This document shows positions 21,504 through 31,080 of a DNA stretch of 64,000 nucleotides, piece after piece. The notes below the pieces were generated by a model. That model was not told where the DNA came from and searched no databases. It saw only the letters and a list, made by a program, of their open reading frames with translations. Positions within the stretch are counted from its first letter, which is position 1; every line of letters begins with the position of its first letter. The position numbers and the translations under genes are program-made. This DNA comes from Tricholoma matsutake (Eukaryota > Basidiomycota > Agaricomycetes > Agaricales > Tricholomataceae), in NCBI GenBank assembly GCA_026075535.2, contig AP026546.1:5952001-6016000 (forward strand), written 5' to 3'.

Positions 21504-24500
21504 CTAAGATGCATCGCCCCGATGCATTCGAAATCGTATACGACCAAAGTCCATGACTTGAATGCGACGCGGTGCAGCAGTGTGCCGTTGGTGGAATTCC
21601 TTGATTAACCGAGGGGCATTTACGTCAGACTCTTCGACCCATGAGTTCTCCTCATACCCATAACCCTTCCAATGTACCAAATACTGGAGTTTTCCTCGAC
21701 GCAAACGGCTGTCCAAGATTGACTCGACTTCATATTGGGGTTCTCCCTCGATCACTGTAGGTGGTGGTGGTGGGTGTGAATGGCGTCCCGGGAACGGATC
21801 TGGGGGAGCTGGAAGCAATTTGACGACATGGAAGACGGGATGGAGTCTGGACATGGAGGCTGGGAGACGTAGACGATAGGCATGTGTTCCAACGCACTTG
21901 ACAATGGGGAAAGGTCCCAAGAAGCGATGAGCGAGTTTCTTGGATGGACGTGTAGTGGAGATGTCACTGGAGTCAAGATAAACTCGATCACCAACCTTGT
22001 ACTGAGGGGTTGGGGAGTGGCGCTGGTTGTAAAATCGCGCCATGTCGTCCTTCGCCTTTGCTAAGGCTGCCCTTGCCTCCTCCAAGCTATCCCTCATGCG
22101 TTCTGTGAACTCATTCACTGTCTCGATGTGTGAGGGAGTTTGGCGAGGTTCAAATCCCATGCGTGGATGTCATCCAGTGTCTAAGAGGAAAGGGGTCTGT
22201 TGAGTGGAAGCATGGACATGGTTGTTGTATCCGAACTCGGCCAAAGGAAGGAGATCATCCCAATCGTCCTGGCGTTCATTGACAAAGAGGCGGATGTACT
22301 GCTCCAGTTCCTGGTTGACTTGCTCCGTCTGGCCATCAGTTTGTGGGTGATAAGCAGTTGAAGCGAGGAGTTTGATCCCCAGGAGTCGGTACAGCTCACG
22401 AGTGAACTCTGCCATGAACTGAGGGCCACGATCCGAGAGGAAGGCACCAGGAAGTCCATGTAACTTCCACACGTGGTGGAGGTAGAGTCGAGCGGCACCT
22501 AGGGCACTGACAGTGGTGTGAGTGGGAATGAAGTGAGCGCGTTTTCCCACTGAGTCAACTGTGCACATCACCGCATCAAACCCGTTTGACTCTGGCAATT
22601 CCACCACAAAGTCGACGCTGACGACATCCCAACGACTCTCTGGAACAGGAAGAGGGTGTAGCTCACCAATAGGCTTGCGACGAGGGACCTTGGTGCATAA
22701 GCAAAGGTCACAAGTGCGACAATACTGACCAATGAGCCGTGACATTTGTGGCCACCAATAGTTCCGTGAGGTGAGCTCCAAGGTCTTCCAGCATCCGGGG
22801 TGGCCAGCAATCTGTGAGTCATGGTGTTGGGATATGATGCGCCGGCGAAGGTCTGGGTCATTGGGAACATAGATGTGATCCCTGAAATACAACAAGTCCT
22901 CCTTTTCAGCCCACTCTGCCGCACGTAAGGAAAGGGTCGATCCCTTTCTCAGTTCTTTAACAGCTCGGGCGACAACATCCTCATGTAAACCGCTACGGTT
23001 TGCGCGACGAATGTCACGTAGAATGTCCCGCTCCTCGCCCTGGGGTACGATGCCTTCCAGTGCCCGAATGGTGAACAGGTCTGGCTGCAACAGCACAATG
23101 TTTTGGTTGTCGCCGCTGCCATCCCCATGGTCTGCACGTCGGGATAGGGCATCGGTCTTCCCCATGCTGCGACCCGGACGGTGGTGCAAGGAGAAGTCGA
23201 ATCTAGATAGATACAGGGACCAACGAGCTTGACGACGGTTCAATTTCTTGGCCGTCATGAAGTACTCGAGGTTCTTGTGATCCGTCCAAATTTCCACCTT
23301 GTGTTGGGCACCCTCGAGAAAGTGTCGCCACTCCTCAAGCGCACGCATTATCGCCAACATCTCCTTGTCATGGATCTCGTAGTTTCGCTCTACAGCACTA
23401 AGGCTTTTGGAGTAGAACGCAACAGGATGCCACTTCTGGTCCTCCGGAGACTGCTGAGACAACACAGCGCCCGTCGCAAAGTCAGAACTGTCGGCTTCTA
23501 CACGAAAAGGACGCGAATCGTCAGCAAAGGTAAGGATCGGAGCAGAAGTGACCATCTCCTTAAGCTTTTCGAACGCCTCCTGTTGTGCATTATCCCACCT
23601 CCATGCCTCCTTTCCTGTCAAGTCGAACAGCGGTCGTGCATGATGTGAGAAATCCTTGATAAAACGCCGATAAAAATTGATGAAGCCCAGGAAAGACTGC
23701 ACCTCCTTCTTGTTTGTGGGCGTAGGCCAAGCTGTGACCCCATTTACCTTGATAGGATCCATCTCCACTTGACCCTCTGAGATAATCAGGCCGAGGTACT
23801 CGATCTTGGTCCTTTCGAACTCGCATTTGTCCTGACGAAGGTAGAGTTTGTACCGTCGAAGTCGCTCTAGGACGAGGCGCGTGATGCGACGGTGCTCTTC
23901 AACCGTGCGAGTGAAGATGAGGATGTCGTCGAGATAGATGCAGACAACGCCTTCGAGGATGAGGTCATGGAAGATGTCGTTCATCATGGTCTGAAAGGTG
24001 GCAGGGCTATTAGTAAGGCCAAAGAACATGACAAGCGGTTCAAAAAGACCACGGTTGGTACGAAAGGCTGCCTTCCACTCATCTCCCTCCTTTATCCTCA
24101 CATTATTATAGCCCCAACGGACATCGAGCTTGGTGAAGTATCGGGCTCCACGGAGCTGGTTTACGAGTTCGGAGATGAGGGGTAGTGGGTAGCGATTTTT
24201 GACCGTGATGTTGTTGAGTCTTCTGTAGTCTTGAACCGGTCGAAGTGAGCCATCCTTCTTCTTGACAAAGAAAAAGGGAGAGGCCATGGGTGACTTCGAT
24301 GGTCGAATACGTCCAGAGGCCAGGTGCTCGTCGATGAACTGGTCAAGCTGCCGTTGTTCCTCCGGAGAGAGAGGATAGACCTTGCAGGATGAAGGGGTTG
24401 TGCCAGGGGTGAGTTCGATCGCGTGATCCCATGGCTTACGCGCAGGAAGAGAGTCGAATGACTCCTTGGAGAACACGTCTTCAAACTCATGGAGATGAGG

Positions 24501-25406
24501 GAGTAAGGAGTTAGTAGAGGATTTAGCAGCATTGTTTTTGTGGAAGGCCTCGGCAAGGCGTTGGGATATGTTTGATGTGGCACACACCTCATGTGATGAG
24601 CGAATCGCAGTGTAGAAGATCCGATCACCCTCCTCCACTTCCTCTGGGTCCTCATCATCATCATCCGAGTCCGGCATTAGATCAGGAACCCCTTCCAATT
24701 CCACTTCAGGTATAGGCAGGGGTCCAGCACGACACTTCTGAGTTCGTCGTATTGCCGCCTTCTGTCCACGACGTTCTTGCCTGGCTTCTGTGAAACACGT
24801 CCAACAGCGGGATCGACATTGGCTCATGGTAACCTCCCCGGTGCACCAGTTGACCTCTGGGTTATGGTCTCGAAGCCATGGATATCCCAAAATCGCCTTT
24901 TGCTTTCCTAATTGAGTGACAGCAAAAAGGGCACGCTCACTATGATCTTTGTAACGGAGAACCAGGTCTGCAACCTCTCGGATGGCACCAGCTTCATTTG
25001 GGGATCCATCCATGTTATATACAGGTATCGGACGTGAGAGTGAGCAAGTATTTAGACGATGTTGTTGTACCAGATGGGAATCGATGAAGAGACCAGTCAC
25101 ACCAGAGTCCAGGAGCGCAGAGACACCGAGTATCTGTCCAGTGTCGGTCGTCTGCAGTTCGATGGCTAGGTTTAAGGAATGTGCAGAGGGAGTGGATGCC
25201 ACAATATACTTGCGTGGTAGTTTACGCTCCCATGATTTAATTTTGGGACATGGAGTAGAAGGAGAGATGGGGAGAGCAGGTACGTCTTTAGCCAACTTCG
25301 AAGGGTCAGAGAGGGGAGCAGTCACAGAAATGGATTCATTCTCCAGGGATTCAACTGACAAGACTTCAAAGTGGTTATGGACAGGCAGTGAGGGCGTACA
25401 ATTCAC
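21504..25406 (-). pseudogene. E2 Pol, open except for one nonsense codon
   Basis: A 1078-codon frame runs from 25406 to 22170 without a break. It covers the protease (LLDSGVTGLFIDS, where A of the usual DSGA is V), RT (IYLDDILIF), RNase H and the integrase catalytic triad. A single TGA at 22170-22172 replaces the CGA of E1 and E3, and the same frame continues from 22160 through the chromodomain (YEVESILDSRLRRGK, WKGYGYEENSW) to 21504. This is the least damaged pol in the window and serves as the reference for placing lesions in E1 and E3. Confidence 0.93.
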
Positions 25407-25916
25407 TCGCTGCGAATAGGAAAATCCTGCTCCTCTACAACTTCCAGCTTAACCTCCTCTGCAACTTGATCCTTCGCTTCCTCAACATCTACAAGTGCCA
25501 ACAGATCTTGCAGGAGTTTGTCTCATCCCTCGGGGGTGAGCATGCGGATATCCTGACGATGGGGACACGCTCCAGCCCTGTGTCCAGGTTCCCCACAACG
25601 GTAGCAGAGATCCAACTTACGTGCACGGCTGCGGGCTGCATCAACATCCATTGGTACTGGGATATTGATGGCTGGTGTGGGAGTTTGACGAGCAGGAATG
25701 GGGTTAGGGCAGGGGAGGCTCACGTTCCTTAGTGGACGCGTTTGGCAAAACATCGTTGTTGGGTGCGCTTGGAGTCGTGAAGGGGGAACTATTAGTCGTA
25801 GGGTTAGCCTGGAGGGTCCTAACGAAGTTTTCAATCGTAGATTTAAGCGAGTCGATTTGCGCGCGCATTCCGGAAACGTCGCTTTCAAGCGCGTCGAAGC
25901 GTTCTGATGTGTCCAT
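25403..25916 (-). pseudogene. E2 gag remnant with internal deletion
   Basis: The N-terminal coiled-coil part of gag (from ATG 25916) is joined at about 25730 to the region before the knuckle (CYRCGEPGHRAGAC). About 604 bp of the capsid region is missing relative to E1 (E1 14071-14677). Because 604 is not a multiple of three, the frame shifts and the N-terminal frame stops after 70 residues. A CGA to TGA change also occurs after the knuckle near 25525. E2 cannot make its own capsid. Confidence 0.9.
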
Positions 25917-26070
25917 GTCGCTAGGGAGCGCGTTTGGCGAAAATGGCGGCGCAATAAAGGCGAGAGTATCTGGAACGGTGTGTAGGGACTCTGTGGAGCT
26001 TTGGGAAGTGTCGTCCAGTCCGTACCTGCCTATTTTGGGCAGCGCGTTCGCGATTTTCGGGCCTTAGGGG

Positions 26071-26080
26071 AGAGTTTTCT
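26071..26080 (-). other. E2 self-primer binding site
   Basis: On the coding strand AGAAAACTCT lies 2 bases inside the 5' LTR and is complementary to the LTR segment at 26184-26193, as in E1. Confidence 0.65.
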
Positions 26081-26082
26081 AC

Positions 26083-26508
26083 TATAAGGGCAACCTAAGC
26101 CTCTAGCAAAGGGAAATCCGAAGTTAAAATTATACTACATAATACAGGCATTGGGGGCGCACCTAGCAAAGGGAAATCCGAAGAGAAAACTCTAAGGATC
26201 CCCTTGCTGATGCCCAGTATATGTGAAGACGACAAAAATCAAATATAACCTAAAAATAGAAAAAGGTGGAGATAGGCGGATCAAGGCTGCCGAATGACAT
26301 CATACCAAGGGGTATGTGTCGGAAGGGGTACTCCGCCTCTAAATATAAAAGTGTCAACATATACAAACATGATAGCAAGGGAAAATTAGTAATAAAATCC
26401 GGAAAAATCATAGAAAATGAAGAATAGAAGGAAATGAGGTGGGGAAAAATATGGGACGAACATAAAAAATAGGAAAAACACACAGGGCACCCCCTTAGTC
26501 CCCTTACA
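26083..26508 (-). repeat. E2 5' LTR
   Basis: The 426-bp LTR carries the C variant (G on the plus strand, about 26413) that is also in the E1 3' LTR. CCTTC follows at 26509-26513. Confidence 0.93.
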
Positions 26509-26693
26509 CCTTCTTGTTCGATGAAGTTCGAGTTGATAAAGACTCCTCCTGCTCCAGAGTCGAGGAGTGCGTTTGTAGCGACGTCTTTCCCATTGTCTGA
26601 CTCAGCTACCCAAATAGACAGGTGCATAGATTGTCTATTCATGGTAGCTAAGAGTACAGATCCTACGGAGACTTCAGTGGTGACTGGCATCAT
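26509..26693 (-). pseudogene. B1 protease N-terminal part
   Basis: An aspartic protease start with the active site LLDSGAGGVFINS is cut after FIEQEG by the E2 LTR. The continuation (RTHPLGRTI) is at 19331 on the other strand. It is in a different frame from gag, so frameshifting or an independent start would be needed. The B2 counterpart at 61144-61412 has LLDSGAGGIFMSH. Confidence 0.88.
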
Positions 26694-26740
26694 ATCAGGC
26701 CGCTGTTCTAAAAACCTGATTCCTCCATGAGGTTAAGGGT

Positions 26741-27727
26741 TCATTCCTTTTCTTCTTCATCTAGTTCATCCAGCATCGTGCGGATCTTCTGGTAGGTGTC
26801 CACCCCAGTCTTCTTCTGGGTGAAGCAGTTTCGGTAGGGAGGGGGCGCTGACCCTGTCTGAGTGGGGTTCTTTCCATCCCTGTGGTCGGATGATCGGTGT
26901 CCTGGTTGGTGGCAGATGAAACACAATCCCTTCCGGAGGTGTTCCACATGTTCTTGGTTCATCAGTCGGTTGATGTCAAGAGAGGGCTGTCCTTTCTTTG
27001 TCGTTTTGTTTGTCTTCTGGTTCTGCCTGGTCTTTCCCAGGATTGCCATGGCCCATTTCCATTGGCCTTCGTATTTCGAAGCTGCCTTTATCCAGCCTTT
27101 GAGAGTGTTGGGCACTGTCTCCATTGTGTGTACCCTCTTCAGTAACTCAGGATGCAGTCCATCCATGAAGTACTCGATCATGGCTGCATCTTCGGTGATT
27201 CCCGTCCTGTCTTTCAGGATGCGGAAGTTCGCCACATATTCTTCGAGGTTCCCTGAACCTTGTTTGAGATTCTTAATCTTTGTCTTTGCCATTCCAGCAT
27301 TGTCGATCGGTGAGAAGGCCCCTAGGACCTTCTGTCGGAAGTCTGCGTATTCACCTAGTCCCTTGGATTGGTGCTGGTTGACAAATGCCTGCACCCAGGC
27401 AGCTGCTGTCCCTCCATTCATGAAGGACAGCATGAAGATGATCTTCTTGTTGTTCGTGTCGTAGACCTGGTCATTGATTTGCAAGTACAGGTCTATCTCC
27501 TGCAGGAACTTGGCGGTCTTGGTCCGCTCTCCTGAGAAGTCTGTGGGTGATCGGATTCAAATGTCCTTTATGGACATTGTTGGTGCAGTTGCGGGTTCGG
27601 ACATCTCGTTATAGAGGTCGTCAGTTTTGTCTGTTAAGAAGCGGGTGGATGTTTTGGGTGGGGGTGTGTGGTTGTTCAAAGTCTTCATCGGTGAGGAAAT
27701 CTCCTCGTTGTCTGTCGGTTGATCCAT
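26741..27727 (-). pseudogene. B1 Gag with CCHH knuckle, one stop
   Basis: An ATG at 27727 (MDQPTDNEE) opens a frame that is broken by TGA near 27555, where B2 encodes arginine. From 27484 a 247-residue open frame continues. It has a gag capsid core (FMLSFMNGGTAAAWVQAF, EEYVANFRILKDRTG, IEYFMDGLHPELLKRV) and then CFICHQPGHRSSDH. This knuckle has CX2CX4HX4H spacing, with histidine in place of the last cysteine. B2 gag shows the same substitution. The acidic C-terminus (LDELDEEEKE) ends at 26741. The protein would assemble the virus-like particle. Confidence 0.88.
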
Positions 27728-27904
27728 AGAACCAACGCTGTGCTGGGGTCGAGTAACGGACTAGTCTTCTGTTGTATCAGTACCAAGATGAACCTGGCTG
27801 TGGTTCTGCTTCTCTTGGTGGTCGGTCTGGGGTTTGTCTAGAGCCGGGTCGCTGTGGTGTGTATTGAGATGTATTGCCTACACCTAGGTAGGTGGGCTAG
27901 CAGA

Positions 27905-27916
27905 TAGTTTAGATCT
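27905..27916 (-). other. B1 self-primer binding site
   Basis: On the coding strand AGATCTAAACTA lies 2 bases from the 5' LTR and is complementary to the LTR sense segment (plus-strand 28143-28154 reads AGATCTAAACTA). The 12-base match and the lack of a tRNA complement suggest Tf1-like self-priming, with the transcript starting near 28154. Confidence 0.65.
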
Positions 27917-27918
27917 TA

Positions 27919-28528
27919 TGTTAAGGGCGAAGCCTCAACCACTCGATCTAGTCAATGTCGTTCGACGAGGTGCTTCCTCGATGAGTCGTTTGGCACTAGT
28001 CTTACTTGGAGCGTCCGACGTAAGATAGGTAGTGCACTCTAGCAGAGCTTCTGCATAGAGTCATTCAGGTTCATGCACTAAGGGGCTTCCTTAGTGGTTT
28101 CGAGTAAGTTCACAAGTTGCAAGTTAAGGCTGTTAATTGCCTAGATCTAAACTAAGGACATCTCTACTACAAGTCGCAGTACTTATACTAGTAGGAAGGT
28201 CCTTATCGTCCAATTGGAAAGGTAGATGCATATCAGGTATGAATAGAAACAATAGGCCTCATGCCTAGCATGACGTGTCCGATGTCACGGACCTCATGTC
28301 AGGGGGCTGTCGTATCACAGCATGTGTGGGAGTGGGTTCAGGTGCATGGAGTCACCATGCATCAAGGGTGCCTTCCACGGGAAGGGGATCGAATGCATGC
28401 AGTCGGCATGTGTCATGTGTGTGTCTGGTGTCAAGGACATGCCCTAGGCATGAATCAAGGGGTGCCTCCTGTCTGGAGGGGATCGTCGGGTGCGTCAGGT
28501 TCCATGAGTTACAAGGAAAATTGTAACA
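27919..28528 (-). repeat. B1 5' LTR (610 bp)
   Basis: It starts TGTTAAGGG and ends TTGTAACA. AGCAT follows (28529-28533). It lacks the 123-bp repeat expansion of the 3' LTR. Confidence 0.93.
27962..28096 (-). other. Hairpin array in B1 5' LTR leader
   Basis: The same three hairpins as in the 3' LTR occur at 27962-27983, 28036-28061 (loop AGCTT) and 28076-28096 (8-bp stem, loop GGCTT). They fall between the predicted transcript start (about 28154) and the primer site (27916), so they would be in the RNA leader. Confidence 0.75.
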
Positions 28529-28878
28529 AGCATGCCTCAGGCTTGTCACCCCACCGGGGTGAACATGAGTGGCAGGCTATGGTGCTAAAGTGTTTTGATG
28601 TACCTTCGCTAGTCATCACCAACATACAGCAGGCAAATTTTGGTTTGCAAGCTCATGACTGGCAAGAAAGGTTACCATTTTTGCTGGCAGTGAGGGCATT
28701 GATGAGGGATTGGGATGGACTGAAGCCGACGCCTCTTTTACTACCTGATCTGGCCTCACATAATATGTATACTGAAGCAGATGTCCAGCAACTCGAGGAC
28801 CACATAACTCATTTTTATATGCAAACTTTCTATCGTTTATTTGGCCGTGCCACAGTTGTTCCTACCCAGCTTCCATAA
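28529..28878 (+). pseudogene. Hypothetical gene interrupted by B1, 3' part
   Basis: After B1 and its AGCAT duplication the gene from 1448-3112 resumes in frame: the AAG CAT pair at 3107-3112 is followed here by GCC TCA GGC. The open frame has WQERLPFLLAVRALMRDW and ends FYMQTFYRLFGRATVVP with TAA at 28876-28878. The upstream part has one TGA, so the gene was or became non-functional. It ends about 460 bases before the Plavaka transposase remains on the same strand, which suggests both belonged to one mobile unit. Confidence 0.7.
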
Positions 28879-29341
28879 TTACCTATGTATAGTATATCTT
28901 GTAAAATCTTATTATCTGTGAACATCCTTCTGTTTTATTAGTCCCCACATTGTCCCAACTTCCAGCTTGAGTCATTTTAGTATAACCCATCATACATGGT
29001 CAAAGCAAAGGTATGGTGCTACAACTATTGATGATATACACTGATGATTTGGGATAATTTGAAATAGGAAACTTCAAAGTGCAAGAATGACAACAGTAAG
29101 CTCACTCATCCCTTAGCATTAACTTGAACATTTCCTCATTCTAATACAATGCCTCCATAGCATGCCCAACATTTACGGCCTTTTACTAATCCGGCAATAT
29201 CAGACTCGGACTGTCAATTCATAAATTGACTCATACATGCTAGTGATCATTTTCTCATGTTGAGCCCTCCAGTCAGGCTGAGGTTTCTGGATGTCGCACT
29301 GTTAGCAGAGTTCTGCCCACCACCATTCTCATTATCTCGCC
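28879..29341. other. Spacer, no gene seen
   Basis: This 463-base AT-rich stretch lies between the end of the hypothetical gene and the transposase start. I see no repeat or conserved element. Confidence 0.4.
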
Positions 29342-30252
29342 ATGGACCTGCCACCAGCCTGGTGTCAAGTCTGTGTTTGTGGGTGCACATTCTCTGTACT
29401 ACAAGCCTATACTTTTCACAAGTGTAGTTGCCAGAAGACGAAGAAACAACTTTCCAGTGGTCTGGAGAAAGCTAAAGAGGTCTGGCAGTCCAAGAAGCGT
29501 CAAAAAATGGAAGTAATGCAAAGCACAACTGTGGAAAGCCCTGTGGACCAAAATGTAGCTGTTGAACAAGAATTAAACAATGTTGCACTCGCCATGCAAA
29601 ATGAAGTAAGACTTATGATGTTGGTGCAGCTCATTGCTCATTGAATCGCTATTATACCGGTTAGAGTGCCTCCATGAACGACGCCAAGAAGCATTGAAAA
29701 ATGGAAGTAATGCAAAGCACAACTGCAGAAAGCCCTGTGGACCAAAATGTAGCTGTTGAACAAGAATTAAACAATGTTGCACTTGCCATGCAAAATGAAG
29801 TAAGACTTATGATGTTGGTGCAGCTCATTGCTCATTGAATCACTATTATACCGGTTAGAGTGCCTCCATGAACGACGAAGACTTGGATCAACCACTGGCA
29901 GAGTGCAGGGGTTGCCGGGAAAAATGCCAACTACCCAAGCACTACTGGGATATACTACCTGAACCTCCAGCAGCACTTCCTCCAGCTCCTCAACCAGAAG
30001 CGTCGGAATGCATGCCGACCGCATCTCCAGCTACCATACTAGCATCACCCTCATCTGAGCAACCCCCAAATGCTCATTCCCGTGTCAGGAGACTCCTGAA
30101 ATCCATACGGAATAAATTTGGCCTTTTCCGGCAGTGTCATGCAACTCATTTCCCAGGCCACAATCCCAACAAGAATATAATGCGCGATGACCTGATGGAT
30201 ACATCCCCGGATACTTTCCCTGACCATCCAGCTGACTCTTACCACCCATATC
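29342..30252 (+). pseudogene. Plavaka-type transposase, N-terminal part
   Basis: The frame from 29342 encodes a C2HC-like N-terminal finger (CVCGCTFSVLQAYTFHKCSC) followed by KKQLSSGLEKAKEVW, a start I recognise from Plavaka-family transposases of Agaricomycetes. After a local duplication, the frame from 29868 gives LPKHYWDILPEPPAALPP and FGLFRQCHATHFPGHNP, the proline-rich linker typical of the family. It stops at 30252, where element D1 is inserted. The duplication at 29490-29877 and frame changes make this part non-functional. Family assignment is from memory of the motifs, not from a search. Confidence 0.75.
29490..29877 (+). repeat. 194-bp tandem duplication in the transposase gene
   Basis: The 194-bp unit at 29490-29683 is repeated at 29684-29877 with only a few differences. 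Both begin CCAAGAAGC and end GAACGACG. It disrupts the transposase frame and looks recent. Confidence 0.85.
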
Positions 30253-31080
30253 TAGTGTTTAAAGGTCCGGTCCTACGAACCAGAAAAAGACCGAAACCGG
30301 ACTGAACTGAACCAAAGTCCGGTTCATCAGGTGGCTATTTATAGGACCGGTCTTTTGCAGTCCAGTTGCCAGTCTTTTGCTTTGACAAATATCATTGAAC
30401 CAATGAAAACCGATCCGAACCAGTTTCAACCGGCTTATAGGTCACGTACACTATACTCCCTGATTCCCACACATAATGGCTTCAATTTCGCTCCCTGGAC
30501 CATCAAAAATGGTTGAGAACTGAGAGAGATATGACAAAATACATTTTGATGTGAGTATTTTGATGTCATTTGAGCAGCTGTGACTGTACTGTTTATACCT
30601 TGTGCTACAAAAATGTTGGGCACAATTGGACATTATCCAAGGCAAGGGAATAACATACATAAACATCTATACCATGTGTATTTGATTCATTTAACAGCCC
30701 TAACAAGTTGTAACTACAAACTACAAACTACAACATGGAATACAATGTACTTTTGTTTCAGTCATATCTCTGTCAGATCTTGATGAAATCTCTTAAAAGT
30801 TGGACCTGTCACTGGGGAATTACAATATCCAACTGCTTGTGTAGTGGTAAGATAGTCCAATTAATAGTTGTCGAGAAGTATATGGGTTATATTGGTACAA
30901 CAAATTTTACAGCAAAAAGTCAGTTCAAACTGGTTTTTTTCGGTCCATGGACTGATATGGACCGGTCCTATGTGGTCCGGTTGCAGTTCAGCAATATCTG
31001 GGTTAGTTTTGGACCGGTTGTGGTTGCGGTTGCCCCATTTAGACATAAAAAACTGGACTGAACTGGACCTGTAAACACTA
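30253..31080. mobile_element. hAT-like non-autonomous DNA element D1
   Basis: The 828-bp insertion has an 8-bp duplication CCCATATC at 30245-30252 and 31081-31088. Its ends are inverted: TAGTGTTTAAAGGTCCGGT at the left and the complement of TAGTGTTTACAGGTCCAGT at the right. TAGTG termini and an 8-bp duplication fit the hAT superfamily. The ends are rich in GGTCCGGT/ACCGGACC-like subterminal motifs. There is no transposase frame. Removing it and one duplication restores the Plavaka frame (YHPY then LNQSSFLLGEWY). Confidence 0.85.

Larger units (their letters stand above)
21067..26508 (-). mobile_element. Ty3/gypsy retrotransposon E2 (family E)
   Basis: The 5442-bp element has 426-bp LTRs and is coded on the minus strand. 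On the coding strand the 5' flank is GAAGG (plus-strand CCTTC, 26509-26513) and the 3' flank is AATGC (plus-strand GCATT, 21062-21066). They do not match each other but match the flanks of E1 crosswise. It is 604 bp shorter than E1 because of a gag deletion. Confidence 0.95.
3113..28528 (-). mobile_element. Ty3/gypsy chromodomain LTR retrotransposon B1 (nested host)
   Basis: B1 has TGTTA...TAACA-bounded LTRs at 3113-3845 and 27919-28528 and a perfect 5-bp target duplication AGCAT at 3108-3112 and 28529-28533. Coding is on the minus strand in the order gag (27727-26741), protease, RT, RNase H, integrase, chromodomain (ending at 5027), then two extra ORFs before the 3' LTR. It has been disrupted by element C in the integrase region, by one family-E insertion in the protease region and another in the RT region. 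The piece at 19331-21066 is inverted relative to the rest. It inserted into a hypothetical gene and is the oldest retroelement layer in the left half of the window. Confidence 0.93.

Noticed and set aside
23229..23648. Antisense open frames inside pol of E1-E3 that recur in each copy
   Set aside because: They mirror conserved coding on the other strand and have no features of their own.
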